From JAJDIA01 sp031555505 (GTDB taxonomy: Bacteria > Bacteroidota > Bacteroidia > Bacteroidales > Tannerellaceae), in contig JAVBUH010000036.1 in the NCBI GenBank assembly GCA_031555505.1, positions 1-17,942 of the forward strand: DNA of 17,942 bases, given 5' to 3'. The notes beneath the pieces were generated by a model that saw only the letters and a list, made by a program, of their open reading frames with translations, did not search any database and was not told the DNA's origin. The position numbers were made by a program, and so were the translations under genes. Shown here piece by piece: positions 1-8,110 of this stretch (positions within the stretch are counted from its first letter, which is position 1; every line of letters begins with the position of its first letter).

Positions 1-33
1 TGCTTTTTTCTTTGGTTTCTCTTGTGATCCACC

Positions 34-109
34 TGGTGATTTGCCTGGGGCTCGAACCCAGGACCCCATCCTTAAAAGGGATGTGCTCTACCTGCTGAGC
101 TAGCAAATC
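34..109 (-). tRNA. tRNA-Lys (anticodon UUU)
   Basis: Read on the minus strand, the segment folds as a full tRNA. The acceptor stem is GATTTGC (103-109) pairing with GCAAATC (38-44). The D arm starts with GCTCAGC and the T arm carries GGTTCGAGCCC. The anticodon stem CATCC/GGATG encloses the loop CTTTTAA, placing anticodon TTT at 74-76. The discriminator A and an encoded CCA end (34-37) follow. It inserts lysine at AAA/AAG codons. It lies 79 bp beyond the stop codon of the next minus-strand gene and has a promoter-like sequence of its own, so it is probably transcribed separately. Confidence 0.96.
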
Positions 110-137
110 TCCGGATGCATTCGTATGAATGCGGGTG

Positions 138-167
138 CAAAGGTAGGGTGTTTTTTTTAAAATGCAA
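138..167 (-). promoter_or_regulatory. Promoter of tRNA-Lys
   Basis: On the minus strand TACCTTTG (138-145) matches the Bacteroidota -7 box TAnnTTTG exactly. A TTG core (165-167) lies 19 bp upstream, which fits the -33 element. The spacer is an A/T-rich run. Transcription would start near 131, about 20 nt before the mature tRNA 5' end. That leader contains a perfect 6-bp hairpin (117-132). Confidence 0.6.
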
Positions 168-188
168 GCAGATTAAGCAGTTTTTTCC

Positions 189-1334
189 TTATTGATCGCC
201 ACTAATCTGTTCCCGCTTCCTTTCGCGCTCATGTTTGAGGCGTTCTTCATCGTTGTTTTCCATCAGGATAAAACGCTTATAATAAGACAGGCAGAGGGTA
301 GTGAGCGGAAGGGCTACGATCAGTCCCACAAAGCCCAACAAGGTACCCCAGATAGATAGCGAGAGCAGGATAATAGCCGGGTTCATCCCCATGGCTTTTC
401 CCATGATCTTAGGTGTGAGGAATAAATCCTGGATCACTTGGACAATCACCATGACCAAGACGGCCAGGCCAAATATCACCCAGAAACTCTGTCCCGTTTC
501 GGCCGAGCGCAAGAGGCTCAGCAGGATGATTGGGATTAGTCCGATAGTCTGGAGATATGGGATCAGGTTCAGCATACCGATAAACAAGCCGAGGGTAACC
601 CCCAACGGAAAATCGATGATCCGGAAACCGATTGCAAACAGTATCCCCACACAAAGGGCAATCAATGACTGGCCACGGAAATAACGGTTCATACTCGTTT
701 CCACGTCGTCGGCCAGGCCTTCCACAAAAGGACGGTAACGTTCGGGGATCAGCTTCTTCCATCCATCGGCCAGGAACTCATAGTCGAGCAGGATAAAAAT
801 GAAGTAAAGCAAGATGATGAATACAATGGTGATACTCACCACCACCGAGAATGTATTCGATAACAAGATCCACAGCTTAGGTGCGATCTGCTTGATCGCA
901 TTCAGCACATTCTCCCGGCTGAGGATATCCATCAGTTGGTTGACATCGAAATTGGTTTGCAGGTACACCAGCCAACTCTCCGGGATAAAGGGGATATAGC
1001 CGTCGCGCAGATTATAGGTATTGATCAGGGCCAGCGTCTTCTCGCCTTCCTGAATGATGGAAGGCACCACCAGGACAGCCAACAGTGCCAGCAGGCACAA
1101 CAGCGTGAGCAGCACAGCAGCGATAGACAGTATCCGGCTTTTGAACCGAATCCTGTACTGGAAGAACTTCACCGCCGGTTGCATCAGATAGGCCATCAAC
1201 CAGGCAATGAGAAAGGGCAACAGCGCATTACGCAGCAAGGTCACCAAGTATAGCCCACCGGCTATCACCAGGATACTGAACGTGATACGCGCCACGCGAT
1301 CGAAAGTAAAAGGCTTGTCAAACAGTGGATTCAT
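189..1334 (-). CDS. AI-2E/PerM-family transporter
   Basis: This is a 381-aa polytopic inner-membrane protein of the AI-2E transporter (YdiK/PerM, formerly DUF20) family, of normal length. Hydrophobic spans lie near residues 16-54, 66-92, 156-185, 222-258, 261-275, 284-303 and 320-350. Family hallmarks are RGQSLIALCVG (220-230), LIPYLQTIG (257-265), DLFLTPKIMGKAMGMNPA (303-320) and the C-terminal LLGFVGLIVALPL. A soluble loop lies between spans near residues 95-155. The C-terminal tail (359-381) is charged and probably cytoplasmic. Members are linked to autoinducer-2 export, sodium/proton antiport or solute efflux; the substrate here cannot be told from sequence. The gene stands alone, divergent from dacB. 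Confidence 0.9.
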   Translation of the reverse strand: MNPLFDKPFTFDRVARITFSILVIAGGLYLVTLLRNALLPFLIAWLMAYLMQPAVKFFQYRIRFKSRILSIAAVLLTLLCLLALLAVLVVPSIIQEGEKTLALINTYNLRDGYIPFIPESWLVYLQTNFDVNQLMDILSRENVLNAIKQIAPKLWILLSNTFSVVVSITIVFIILLYFIFILLDYEFLADGWKKLIPERYRPFVEGLADDVETSMNRYFRGQSLIALCVGILFAIGFRIIDFPLGVTLGLFIGMLNLIPYLQTIGLIPIILLSLLRSAETGQSFWVIFGLAVLVMVIVQVIQDLFLTPKIMGKAMGMNPAIILLSLSIWGTLLGFVGLIVALPLTTLCLSYYKRFILMENNDEERLKHERERKREQISGDQ

Positions 1335-1345
1335 AACATATTGTC

Positions 1346-1368
1346 TATCTTTGTCGATAGCAAAGATA
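1346..1368. promoter_or_regulatory. Face-to-face -7 boxes between AI-2E gene and dacB
   Basis: TATCTTTG on the plus strand (1346-1353) and TATCTTTG on the minus strand (1361-1368) form a perfect 8-bp inverted repeat with a 7-bp spacer. Both match TAnnTTTG. The plus copy points toward dacB and the minus copy toward the AI-2E-family gene. No convincing TTTG -33 box is seen at the normal spacing for either copy. This is therefore either a pair of overlapping promoters or an operator dyad. Confidence 0.45.
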
Positions 1369-1394
1369 TAAGAAACTCACATAAGATGCTGTCT

Positions 1395-2885
1395 ATGACA
1401 CGAAAAATAACTGGCACCCTCTGCTTCTTTCTCCTCCTAGTGGCCTTGCAGGCACAAACACCCCAGCCCATCAGCCGTTTCCTGCAGGCGTCCTTTATGA
1501 AAGGCGCAACCCTCTCCCTGATGGTGACCGAGGTACAAAGCGGCGCCGTGGTGTACCAGTATGATGCCGACCGGGAAGTAACACCTGCCTCCGTACTGAA
1601 GACCGTCACCACCGCCACGGCGCTGGAATTGCTAGGCGAAGACTACCGCTTCGCCACGCTGCTGGAATACGACGGCGAGATCAAAGACAGTATCCTGCAC
1701 GGCAACCTCTATATCAAGGGAAGTGGCGATCCTACCCTGGGATCAGAACATACGGCAGCCGACCGCAACACCTATACCCCTTCCCAAAACACCTTCATCC
1801 CCGAATGGATAGCCGCCCTGAAGAAAGCCGGTATCCGGCAGGTTTCCGGATCGGTCATAGCCGATGAAAGTTGCCTGGATACGGAAGGTGTCTCGCCCAA
1901 ATGGGTGTATGAAGATATGGGCAATTACTACGGTGCCGGCAGCTATGGCCTCAACGTATTCGACAACCTGTACCGCCTCACCCTGCGAAGCGGAGCCACC
2001 GGAACCCGGCCGGTTATCCTTGCAACGGCGCCCGGTATGCGCCACCTCAGCTTCCATAACTATCTAAAAGCCGCTACGGTATCGACCGACAGCGCGTTCA
2101 TCCTCGGCGCTCCTTACGTCAATGACCGTTACCTCTACGGCGTCATTCCTGCCAACCGCAACCCCTATACGCTGAAAGGAGATATCCCCGATCCTGCCCT
2201 CTTCCTTGCCTCCTATCTCACGGCACGTATGCAGCAAGAGCAGATCACCATAAACGGGCAACCCTCCTGCTACCGCCTGCTGGCAGAAGCCGGCGAATGG
2301 AAGACAGGGAAACGCACCACACTCTGCACCACCTACTCGCCTACCTTGGCTGAGATCATCCGCATCACCAACCACATCAGCCACAACCTCTATGCAGACG
2401 CCCTGCTGAAAAAGCTCGGGCAAAGCTACCAGCCGCTGCCAGGCGAGAACCTGTCGGCCTTCGGCCAAGGCATCAACGTAGTGGAAAGCTATTGGAAGAA
2501 GAAAGGGATAGATACCTTCGCCCTGCGGATGTACGACGGTAGCGGGCTGGCGCCTGCCGACAAGGTATCGGCTCGTCTCATCAGCGCCCTCCTGGCATAT
2601 ATGGCCACAAAGGCGCAACGCCCGCAAGTGTTTACCAACTCCCTCCCACGTGTGGGCATGGAAGGATCTGTGCGTAACTTCCTCAAAGGCTCCGCCCTGC
2701 AAGGGGAACTACGCTTGAAAAGCGGCGGAATGACAGGGGTGCGCAGCTATGCCGGCTACCTTACACAAAACGGGAAACAATATGCGGTAGCCGTCTTCGT
2801 CAACAACTATGCCTGCGAAGCCCGCGTGCTGCTACCGGCTGTTGAAAGCATGCTCACCGGCCTCTGCTCACATCTTGGGCAGTAA
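1395..2885 (+). CDS. dacB: D-alanyl-D-alanine carboxypeptidase/endopeptidase, PBP4 type
   Basis: This is a periplasmic class C penicillin-binding protein (peptidase S13) that removes terminal D-Ala or cuts cross-links in peptidoglycan. With the start at 1395 it has 496 aa. A signal peptide (core LCFFLLLVALQAQ) covers residues 1-21. The active-site motifs are all present: SVLK at 66-69 (nucleophile Ser66, Lys69), SHN at 329-331 and KSG at 442-444. The large insert between the first two motifs is usual for PBP4. The frame stays open back to 1341, but that start lies across the -7-like box at 1346-1353, so 1395 (or ATG at 1386) is preferred. The 3' end overlaps the convergent response-regulator gene by 18 bp. 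Confidence 0.93.
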   Translation: MTRKITGTLCFFLLLVALQAQTPQPISRFLQASFMKGATLSLMVTEVQSGAVVYQYDADREVTPASVLKTVTTATALELLGEDYRFATLLEYDGEIKDSILHGNLYIKGSGDPTLGSEHTAADRNTYTPSQNTFIPEWIAALKKAGIRQVSGSVIADESCLDTEGVSPKWVYEDMGNYYGAGSYGLNVFDNLYRLTLRSGATGTRPVILATAPGMRHLSFHNYLKAATVSTDSAFILGAPYVNDRYLYGVIPANRNPYTLKGDIPDPALFLASYLTARMQQEQITINGQPSCYRLLAEAGEWKTGKRTTLCTTYSPTLAEIIRITNHISHNLYADALLKKLGQSYQPLPGENLSAFGQGINVVESYWKKKGIDTFALRMYDGSGLAPADKVSARLISALLAYMATKAQRPQVFTNSLPRVGMEGSVRNFLKGSALQGELRLKSGGMTGVRSYAGYLTQNGKQYAVAVFVNNYACEARVLLPAVESMLTGLCSHLGQ

Positions 2886-3635
2886 CGAACGCTGGGCCAG
2901 GAACTCGAAGAACTTATCCTTATAGCTATCCGAGATCGGGATATACTCCTTCCCGCATACAATCCGATTGCGCTCGATCACCTTAATCTTTTCCGGCTGC
3001 ACGATAAAGGAGCGATGCACACGGATAAAGCGACTTTCAGGCAGCAGGTCTTCCATCGTCTTCATGCTCATCAGCGAGAGGATGGGACGGGGTTCACCGT
3101 CTACATAGATCTTGACGTAATCCTTCAATCCTTCGATGTAGAAGATATTGCGGAGTTCCACCTGCACCAGGCGGTATTCGGTTTTAATAAAAATACTTTC
3201 TATCCCATCCTTTTCCTTCGGGGCTGCTACGGGCGGCAACGGAGCGGCAGGCGCTTCATCAGGCTGCTTACGCAGCATCTCATACCACTGCAGGGCTTTG
3301 TTGGCCGACTTGAGGAAATCGGGATAGTTGATCGGCTTCAACAGATAGTCCAGCGCATTCACCTTATAGCTATCCAGTGCATACTGGTCGAACGCCGTAG
3401 TAAAGATGATACGGGTTTCGGCCGTAAGTATCTGTGAGAATTCCAGTCCGCTCAGTTCGGGCATCTGGATGTCGAGGAAAAGCAGGTCTACCGGATGGTT
3501 GGTCAACTCGGACAGGGCGTTGAGGGCACTGTTGTACATCCCCTTCAATTGCAGGAACGGAGTCTTTCTGACATAACTTTCGAGCAGGCTCACAGCCAGG
3601 GGCTCGTCGTCGATAATAGCACAGGTGAGTATCAT
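2868..3635 (-). CDS. LytTR-family response regulator
   Basis: This is a 255-aa two-component response regulator of the LytR/AlgR type. The receiver domain (1-120) has the acidic pair D9/D10, phosphoacceptor D55 in LLFLD, T79/T80 and K100. A proline/alanine-rich linker covers about 124-141. The LytTR DNA-binding domain follows (about 145-250), with FYIEGLKDYVKIY and FIRVHRSFIV as typical motifs. The start codon overlaps the stop of the upstream kinase gene by 4 bp, which points to translational coupling and a cognate pair. Its likely targets are its own efflux operon and possibly the adjacent dacB; this is inference. It is the last gene of the operon and overlaps the dacB end. Confidence 0.94.
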   Translation of the reverse strand: MILTCAIIDDEPLAVSLLESYVRKTPFLQLKGMYNSALNALSELTNHPVDLLFLDIQMPELSGLEFSQILTAETRIIFTTAFDQYALDSYKVNALDYLLKPINYPDFLKSANKALQWYEMLRKQPDEAPAAPLPPVAAPKEKDGIESIFIKTEYRLVQVELRNIFYIEGLKDYVKIYVDGEPRPILSLMSMKTMEDLLPESRFIRVHRSFIVQPEKIKVIERNRIVCGKEYIPISDSYKDKFFEFLAQRSLLPKM

Positions 3636-4723
3636 ACGGCGGTTTCTTTTACAGTGATGGATAACAAAGAACGATAGTTGTCTCCCTCCTGTCCATACTT
3701 AAACGTATAATGCCCCGGATACAGCAACGACAGGCGGCGCTGCAGGTTGACCAGCCCGATGCCCGAGCCGCTCTTGTCCTGCTCACTGTCTTTGTGGAAG
3801 TCGCTGTTCAGGAGGGAACATTCCACCCGGTCTGCTTCCTGATGGATATCGATATGGATAAAAGAAGGCTTGTTGTTGCTCACCCCATGCTTGAATGCAT
3901 TCTCAATCAGGGAAATAAAAAGCAGCGGCGCCACCAGCGTACCGGGGGCTGAACAGGAAATATCTGTTTTCAGTTCCACATGGCGGGGCAGGCGGATACG
4001 CATCAACTCCACATAGTTGCGCACAAAGTCCAGGTCTTTTTCAAGCGTCACCATCGACTGGTCGCTTTCATACATCACGTAACGGAGCATACGGCTCAGT
4101 TCGTGCACCGCCTCCTGCGCCTTTTCGGGACTGAAGGCGATCAGGCTGTATATATTATTTAATGTATTGAACAGGAAGTGCGGATTGAGCTGGCTTTTAA
4201 GGTTCTGCAGTTCTGCTTCGCTGCGGCTGCGTTCCAATTCTTTGCGCTCGGCCTCCATCGTATACCAGTTGCCCGTCATCCTGAACGACACCGCCAGGGC
4301 GGCAACGAGGCAATAGATCGAGAATAGAACCAGGTTGAAACCGATCATCTCCATCAAACTGGGGTCGTAATGCGGCCTGCCGTTTTCCGGGTCAGAAGGG
4401 ATCATTTCCTGCATATAATGCGCCGCAACCATCAGGACAATGATCAGCAGGGTATTGACAAGCAAGTATCTGTAGGTTTGCTTGGTAAAGAGGAAACGCT
4501 TTACCAAAAACAGATAATTGATGTAAAACAATAAAATGTACGTGCAAATGATGACCAGAAAATGGAAATATTTGCTCATAGAGAGCGTAGTTGCAGTATC
4601 GTGACCCGTGAATAAAAAGGGAAATCCCAGGAGCATGCCCCAGGCAATGATATGGATCAGTCCTCCCCAACGTTTGGGCGGAGCAGTTCCTAAGGTTGGT
4701 GATGTGGTTTCTTTCTTTTTCAT
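3632..4723 (-). CDS. LytS-type sensor histidine kinase
   Basis: This is a 363-aa inner-membrane histidine kinase of the His_kinase family (PF06580). Four hydrophobic spans lie near residues 22-40, 53-74, 86-105 and 127-147, with only short loops between them, so the signal is probably sensed in or at the membrane. A short coiled coil (about 155-178) leads to the phosphoacceptor box QLNPHFLFNTLN with H182. The ATP-binding domain shows the N box ENAFKH (274-279) and the G box GSGIGLVNLQRRL (319-331). It is 18 bp downstream of the permease gene and overlaps the regulator gene by 4 bp, which ties sensing to the efflux pump. Confidence 0.94.
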   Translation of the reverse strand: MKKKETTSPTLGTAPPKRWGGLIHIIAWGMLLGFPFLFTGHDTATTLSMSKYFHFLVIICTYILLFYINYLFLVKRFLFTKQTYRYLLVNTLLIIVLMVAAHYMQEMIPSDPENGRPHYDPSLMEMIGFNLVLFSIYCLVAALAVSFRMTGNWYTMEAERKELERSRSEAELQNLKSQLNPHFLFNTLNNIYSLIAFSPEKAQEAVHELSRMLRYVMYESDQSMVTLEKDLDFVRNYVELMRIRLPRHVELKTDISCSAPGTLVAPLLFISLIENAFKHGVSNNKPSFIHIDIHQEADRVECSLLNSDFHKDSEQDKSGSGIGLVNLQRRLSLLYPGHYTFKYGQEGDNYRSLLSITVKETAV

Positions 4724-4741
4724 TGTACAAATATAAGGAGA

Positions 4742-5962
4742 TTATTCATACCGGATCGCTTCGATCGGATCAAGCTGCGCCGCTTTTTTGGCCGGATACC
4801 ATCCAAAGAACACGCCAGTGAAGGTACAGACCACGAACGAAAGCACTACGCTCCACCACTGCACGGAAGCCGGGAACGAGGTCGCCATCGCGATCAATGC
4901 CGACAGACCGCCTCCGAACATCACACCGATCAATCCGCCCGTGACGCTGATCATGATCGATTCGATCAGGAACTGCGCCAGGATATCCCGTCCTTTGGCG
5001 CCGATACTCATCCGGAGACCAATCTCACGGGTACGCTCGGTGACGGACACATACATAATATTCATAATCCCGATACCACCTACCAGCAGCGAAATACCGG
5101 CTACGGCACCAAGCAGGATGGTGAGCATATCCATCACGCCCGACATTGTTTTGCTGATCTCTTCCATGGAGCGGATCGTGAAGTCGTTGTCCTGATCATC
5201 TTTCAACTTATGGTTGCGGCGGAGCAATTCGCTGATCTCGTCGATTGCCTGCTGCGTATATTCCTCCCTGATGGCCGAGGCATTGATCCCTTGCAGGTGC
5301 GTAATGGCCAGCACACGTTTCTGGATGGTGGTGAAAGGCGCCAGGATCAAGTCGTCCTGGTCCATCCCCATACTGTTATAGCCTTTGCTTTTCAGTACGC
5401 CGACAATCTGGAAGGGGATCTTGTTGAAGCGGATCACCTTTCCCACCGGGTTTTCGCCATTGGGGAAGAGTTCGTCTACCACCGTCTTACCAATGACGCA
5501 TACTTTGGCAGCGGCATTGATATCCTGCTCGGTAAACATATCCCCGTCGTCTACCGACAGGCGGCGGATCTCCAGGTAGTCCTGGTTGACACCATACACC
5601 GTGGTCGGTTTGTTGTTGGCGCCGTAGATAGCCTGGCCGCTACTGTTCACCGTAGGCGAGACGGCCGCCAGGAAACGCGTCTCCTCTACAATACTTTTAT
5701 AGTCGTTCATCTTTAGCGTTTCCATGGCCGAGGCGCTCTGCCGCACACCGCCACGCATATCTGCACCCGGCTGGATCATGATCAGGTTAGATCCCATTTC
5801 GGCGATCTGCGACTTGATACTCTCCTTCGATCCTTGCCCGATAGCCAACATAGTGATCACCGAAGCCACACCGATAATGATGCCCAACATGGTGAGGAAA
5901 GCCCTCATCTTGTTGTTGGATACAGCCTTCATGGCGATCTTTATTAAGTTTGTTCCGTTCAT
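4742..5962 (-). CDS. MacB/FtsX-type ABC transporter permease
   Basis: This is a 406-aa inner-membrane permease of the MacB class (type VII ABC). TM1 covers about 22-44. A large periplasmic MacB_PCD region covers about 45-275, and TM2-4 lie near 280-306, 330-356 and 370-390. The conserved cytoplasmic motif ERTREIGLRMSIGAK follows TM2 (309-323), and the C-terminus PAKKAAQLDPIEAIRYE is typical. Unlike Escherichia coli MacB, the ATPase is a separate polypeptide encoded just upstream. It would work by mechanotransmission, coupling cytoplasmic ATP hydrolysis to extrusion of a periplasmic substrate through the adaptor and TolC. The substrate is not known. Confidence 0.93.
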   Translation of the reverse strand: MNGTNLIKIAMKAVSNNKMRAFLTMLGIIIGVASVITMLAIGQGSKESIKSQIAEMGSNLIMIQPGADMRGGVRQSASAMETLKMNDYKSIVEETRFLAAVSPTVNSSGQAIYGANNKPTTVYGVNQDYLEIRRLSVDDGDMFTEQDINAAAKVCVIGKTVVDELFPNGENPVGKVIRFNKIPFQIVGVLKSKGYNSMGMDQDDLILAPFTTIQKRVLAITHLQGINASAIREEYTQQAIDEISELLRRNHKLKDDQDNDFTIRSMEEISKTMSGVMDMLTILLGAVAGISLLVGGIGIMNIMYVSVTERTREIGLRMSIGAKGRDILAQFLIESIMISVTGGLIGVMFGGGLSALIAMATSFPASVQWWSVVLSFVVCTFTGVFFGWYPAKKAAQLDPIEAIRYE

Positions 5963-6021
5963 TGTCTTTTTAGCTTTTTACGAACCCGTTAATCAGTAAG
6001 CGTTCATCAGTAATCCCTTCG

Positions 6022-6762
6022 TCAGTCGTCATTCTTCGGCAACCTGGCCAAAGCTTCGGTAGCCGAATGGATGTTATTATTGGTCGTATCCGTTACCACC
6101 CGTCCGTCTTTGAGCAGGATATTGCGGCTGCTGTACTGGGCGATCTCGGGGTTGTGCGTCACAAAGATGATGGTACGCCCTTCGGCATGCAGGCGCTGGA
6201 AAAGCACCAGGATGTCGTAGCTGGTACGCGTGTCGAGGTTGCCGGTAGCCTCATCGGCCAGGATCACTGCCGGATCGTTCACCAGGGCGCGGGCGATGGC
6301 TACACGCTGCATCTGTCCGCCAGACATCTGGTTGCTCTTATGGTGCAGCCGGTCGCCCAGATTGACGGCTATCAATGCATCGATGGCTTTCTGCCGGCGC
6401 GCCGAAGCACTGTACGACGGGTTATACATCAACGGGAGCTCTACATTCTCGATAGCCGTTGTCTTTGCCAGCAGGTTGTAGCTTTGGAATACGAAGCCGA
6501 TCTTCCGGTTGCGCAGTGTGGCACGGGAGTTCTTTCCCATTGTGCGCACGGACACCCCATCCAGGTAATACTCTCCTTTGGTAGGGGTATCGAGGCAACC
6601 GAGCGTATTGAGCAGCGTACTTTTTCCCGAGCCGGAGGTGCCCATGATGGTCACAAACTCCCCTTCGTAGATGGTGAAGGTAACACCACGCAAGGCATGG
6701 ACTGTTTCATCACCGACAATGAAGTCGCGGGAAATATTGTCAAGTCTGATAATCTCTTTCAT
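6022..6762 (-). CDS. ABC transporter ATP-binding protein, MacB/LolD type
   Basis: This is a 246-aa cytoplasmic ATPase subunit with every motif of a functional nucleotide-binding domain: Walker A GTSGSGKST (41-49), Q-loop Q93, signature MSGGQ (146-150), Walker B VILADE (166-171) and the H-loop H203 in FVTHN. The FVTIMGTSGSGKSTLLN context and EATGNLD are typical of the LolD/MacB/FtsE group. It starts 11 bp after the adaptor gene and is followed after 59 bp by the permease gene, so it would energise that permease as a homodimer. The C-terminal tail (about 225-246) is polar and not conserved in the family. Confidence 0.95.
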   Translation of the reverse strand: MKEIIRLDNISRDFIVGDETVHALRGVTFTIYEGEFVTIMGTSGSGKSTLLNTLGCLDTPTKGEYYLDGVSVRTMGKNSRATLRNRKIGFVFQSYNLLAKTTAIENVELPLMYNPSYSASARRQKAIDALIAVNLGDRLHHKSNQMSGGQMQRVAIARALVNDPAVILADEATGNLDTRTSYDILVLFQRLHAEGRTIIFVTHNPEIAQYSSRNILLKDGRVVTDTTNNNIHSATEALARLPKNDD

Positions 6763-6773
6763 GGCTCCGCTGA

Positions 6774-8003
6774 TTAGTTGCTTCCACCACCGCCTTCACC
6801 ACCTTCGCCATTGCTGCGTTTGCGGTTATTATTATTATTCGGAGGACCCGGCATGAACGGGTTGCGGTTTCCGGCAGCCGCCTGCGAGTCCACAGACTCA
6901 AGGCTGGTGACCACTTCTTCGCCGTCGGTCAGCCCATCTACCACTTCCACCATATTCAGGGTAGACGATCCGGTGGTGATCACCTTCGGATGCAGTTCTT
7001 CTCCTACCTTCTGCCATACGATCCGTTTACCGGCCGGGGCTTCCTTCATGGCATCTTTCACGGTCAGGTTCAACGCTTCCAACTGGCCCGCGTCCGGGAT
7101 AAAGCGCAGAGCTTTGCTGGGCACAGTGAGCACATTGGGGCGTTCGAGGGTATAGATGGTGACCGTAGCGGTAAGGCCCGGTTTGAGTTTTAGGTCGGGG
7201 TTGTAAGCGCTGATCACTACCTCGTAGGTGACCACGTTGGAGGTGATGGTAGCTTCGAGGCGTACCTGCGTTACGCTGCCTTCAAACACATCGTCCGGGT
7301 AGGCGTCTACCTTAAAAGTGACCTTCTGGCCTACTTCCACCTGGCCTATGTCGGCCTCATCCACATCGGCGATAACGCGCATCTGAGTAAGGTCGTTGGC
7401 GATCGTGAACAAGGTGGGCGTGCTGAAACCGGCAGCCACCGTCTGTCCTTCTTCCACGGCGCGGTTGATCACCACGCCGTCTATCGGGCTCGTGATGATG
7501 GCATATTGCAGGTTACGATCCACCTTGGTCATGTCGGACTTGTTACGTTCGTAGCTCTGCCGCGCTTTCTCGTAATTATAGGTAGCCGTCTCGTAGTCGG
7601 TGTCGCTGATGAGTTTCTTTTCATACAGCGTCTTACTGCGGGCGTAGTTCTTTGTCTGGTATTCATACTCGGTCTGGCTACTGGCCAGGTCGGCACGTTT
7701 GGATCGTTGCTCGGCCAACAGGTTCACCTTGTCCATTTCGGCGATGAGCTGTCCTTTCTTCACCTCGCTGTTGAAATCTACATAGATCCTGTCGATGATA
7801 CCCGACACCTGTGTACCTACTTCTACCTTCACAACGGGTTCTACCGTCCCGGTAGCCGTTACCACGTTGGTAATAGTGGTGCGACCTATCTTTGCCACAT
7901 CCAGCCGCAATGCCTTGGCACTCGATTTACCCAACAGTAAAGGCAGGCAGACAAGCACTACCACGGCTACGACTACTCCGATAATTACTTTTTTCTTCTT
8001 CAT
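6774..8003 (-). CDS. MacA/HlyD-type periplasmic adaptor
   Basis: This is a membrane-fusion protein linking the inner-membrane permease to the TolC channel. From ATG at 8003 it has 409 aa. One N-terminal transmembrane anchor spans about 6-24. A split lipoyl domain lies at about 50-92 and 168-192 (ITSPIDGVVINRAVEEGQ). Between them is a coiled-coil hairpin (about 93-165), followed by beta-barrel (about 205-285) and membrane-proximal domains. The C-terminus is an unusual low-complexity tail: proline, five asparagines, then glycine-rich (about 384-409). The frame stays open upstream to 8081, but that stretch would run through a strong hairpin and lacks family similarity, so the MKKKK start at 8003 is chosen. 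Confidence 0.93.
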   Translation of the reverse strand: MKKKKVIIGVVVAVVVLVCLPLLLGKSSAKALRLDVAKIGRTTITNVVTATGTVEPVVKVEVGTQVSGIIDRIYVDFNSEVKKGQLIAEMDKVNLLAEQRSKRADLASSQTEYEYQTKNYARSKTLYEKKLISDTDYETATYNYEKARQSYERNKSDMTKVDRNLQYAIITSPIDGVVINRAVEEGQTVAAGFSTPTLFTIANDLTQMRVIADVDEADIGQVEVGQKVTFKVDAYPDDVFEGSVTQVRLEATITSNVVTYEVVISAYNPDLKLKPGLTATVTIYTLERPNVLTVPSKALRFIPDAGQLEALNLTVKDAMKEAPAGKRIVWQKVGEELHPKVITTGSSTLNMVEVVDGLTDGEEVVTSLESVDSQAAAGNRNPFMPGPPNNNNNRKRSNGEGGEGGGGSN

Positions 8004-8048
8004 ATCTTGTTCTTTTTTATTATTTGCTGTTCTCAGGCTTCTTGAATT

Positions 8049-8075
8049 GCCCGGCGGTGAAGTATACCGCCGGGC
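8049..8075 (-). promoter_or_regulatory. GC-rich intercistronic hairpin
   Basis: GCCCGGCGGT (8049-8058) pairs perfectly with ACCGCCGGGC (8066-8075), giving a 10-bp stem with a 7-nt loop. It lies in the 107-bp gap between the tolC-like and macA-like genes, 35 bp after the tolC-like stop. On the minus-strand transcript it is not followed by a U-run, so it is not a classic terminator. It may stabilise or process the mRNA and set the ratio of channel to adaptor. Confidence 0.6.
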
Positions 8076-8110
8076 TTTCAAAAAATGAATAAAGATTCAT
8101 CAGTGGTCTA

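Noticed and set aside
1341..1394. Upstream extension of dacB starting at ATG 1341
   Set aside because: This start lies across the -7-like box and adds a polar stretch ahead of a clear signal peptide, so starts at 1386 or 1395 are better.
8004..8081. N-terminal extension of the MacA-like adaptor
   Set aside because: It would translate through a strong hairpin and lacks the family pattern; the MKKKK start at 8003 is directly followed by the membrane anchor.
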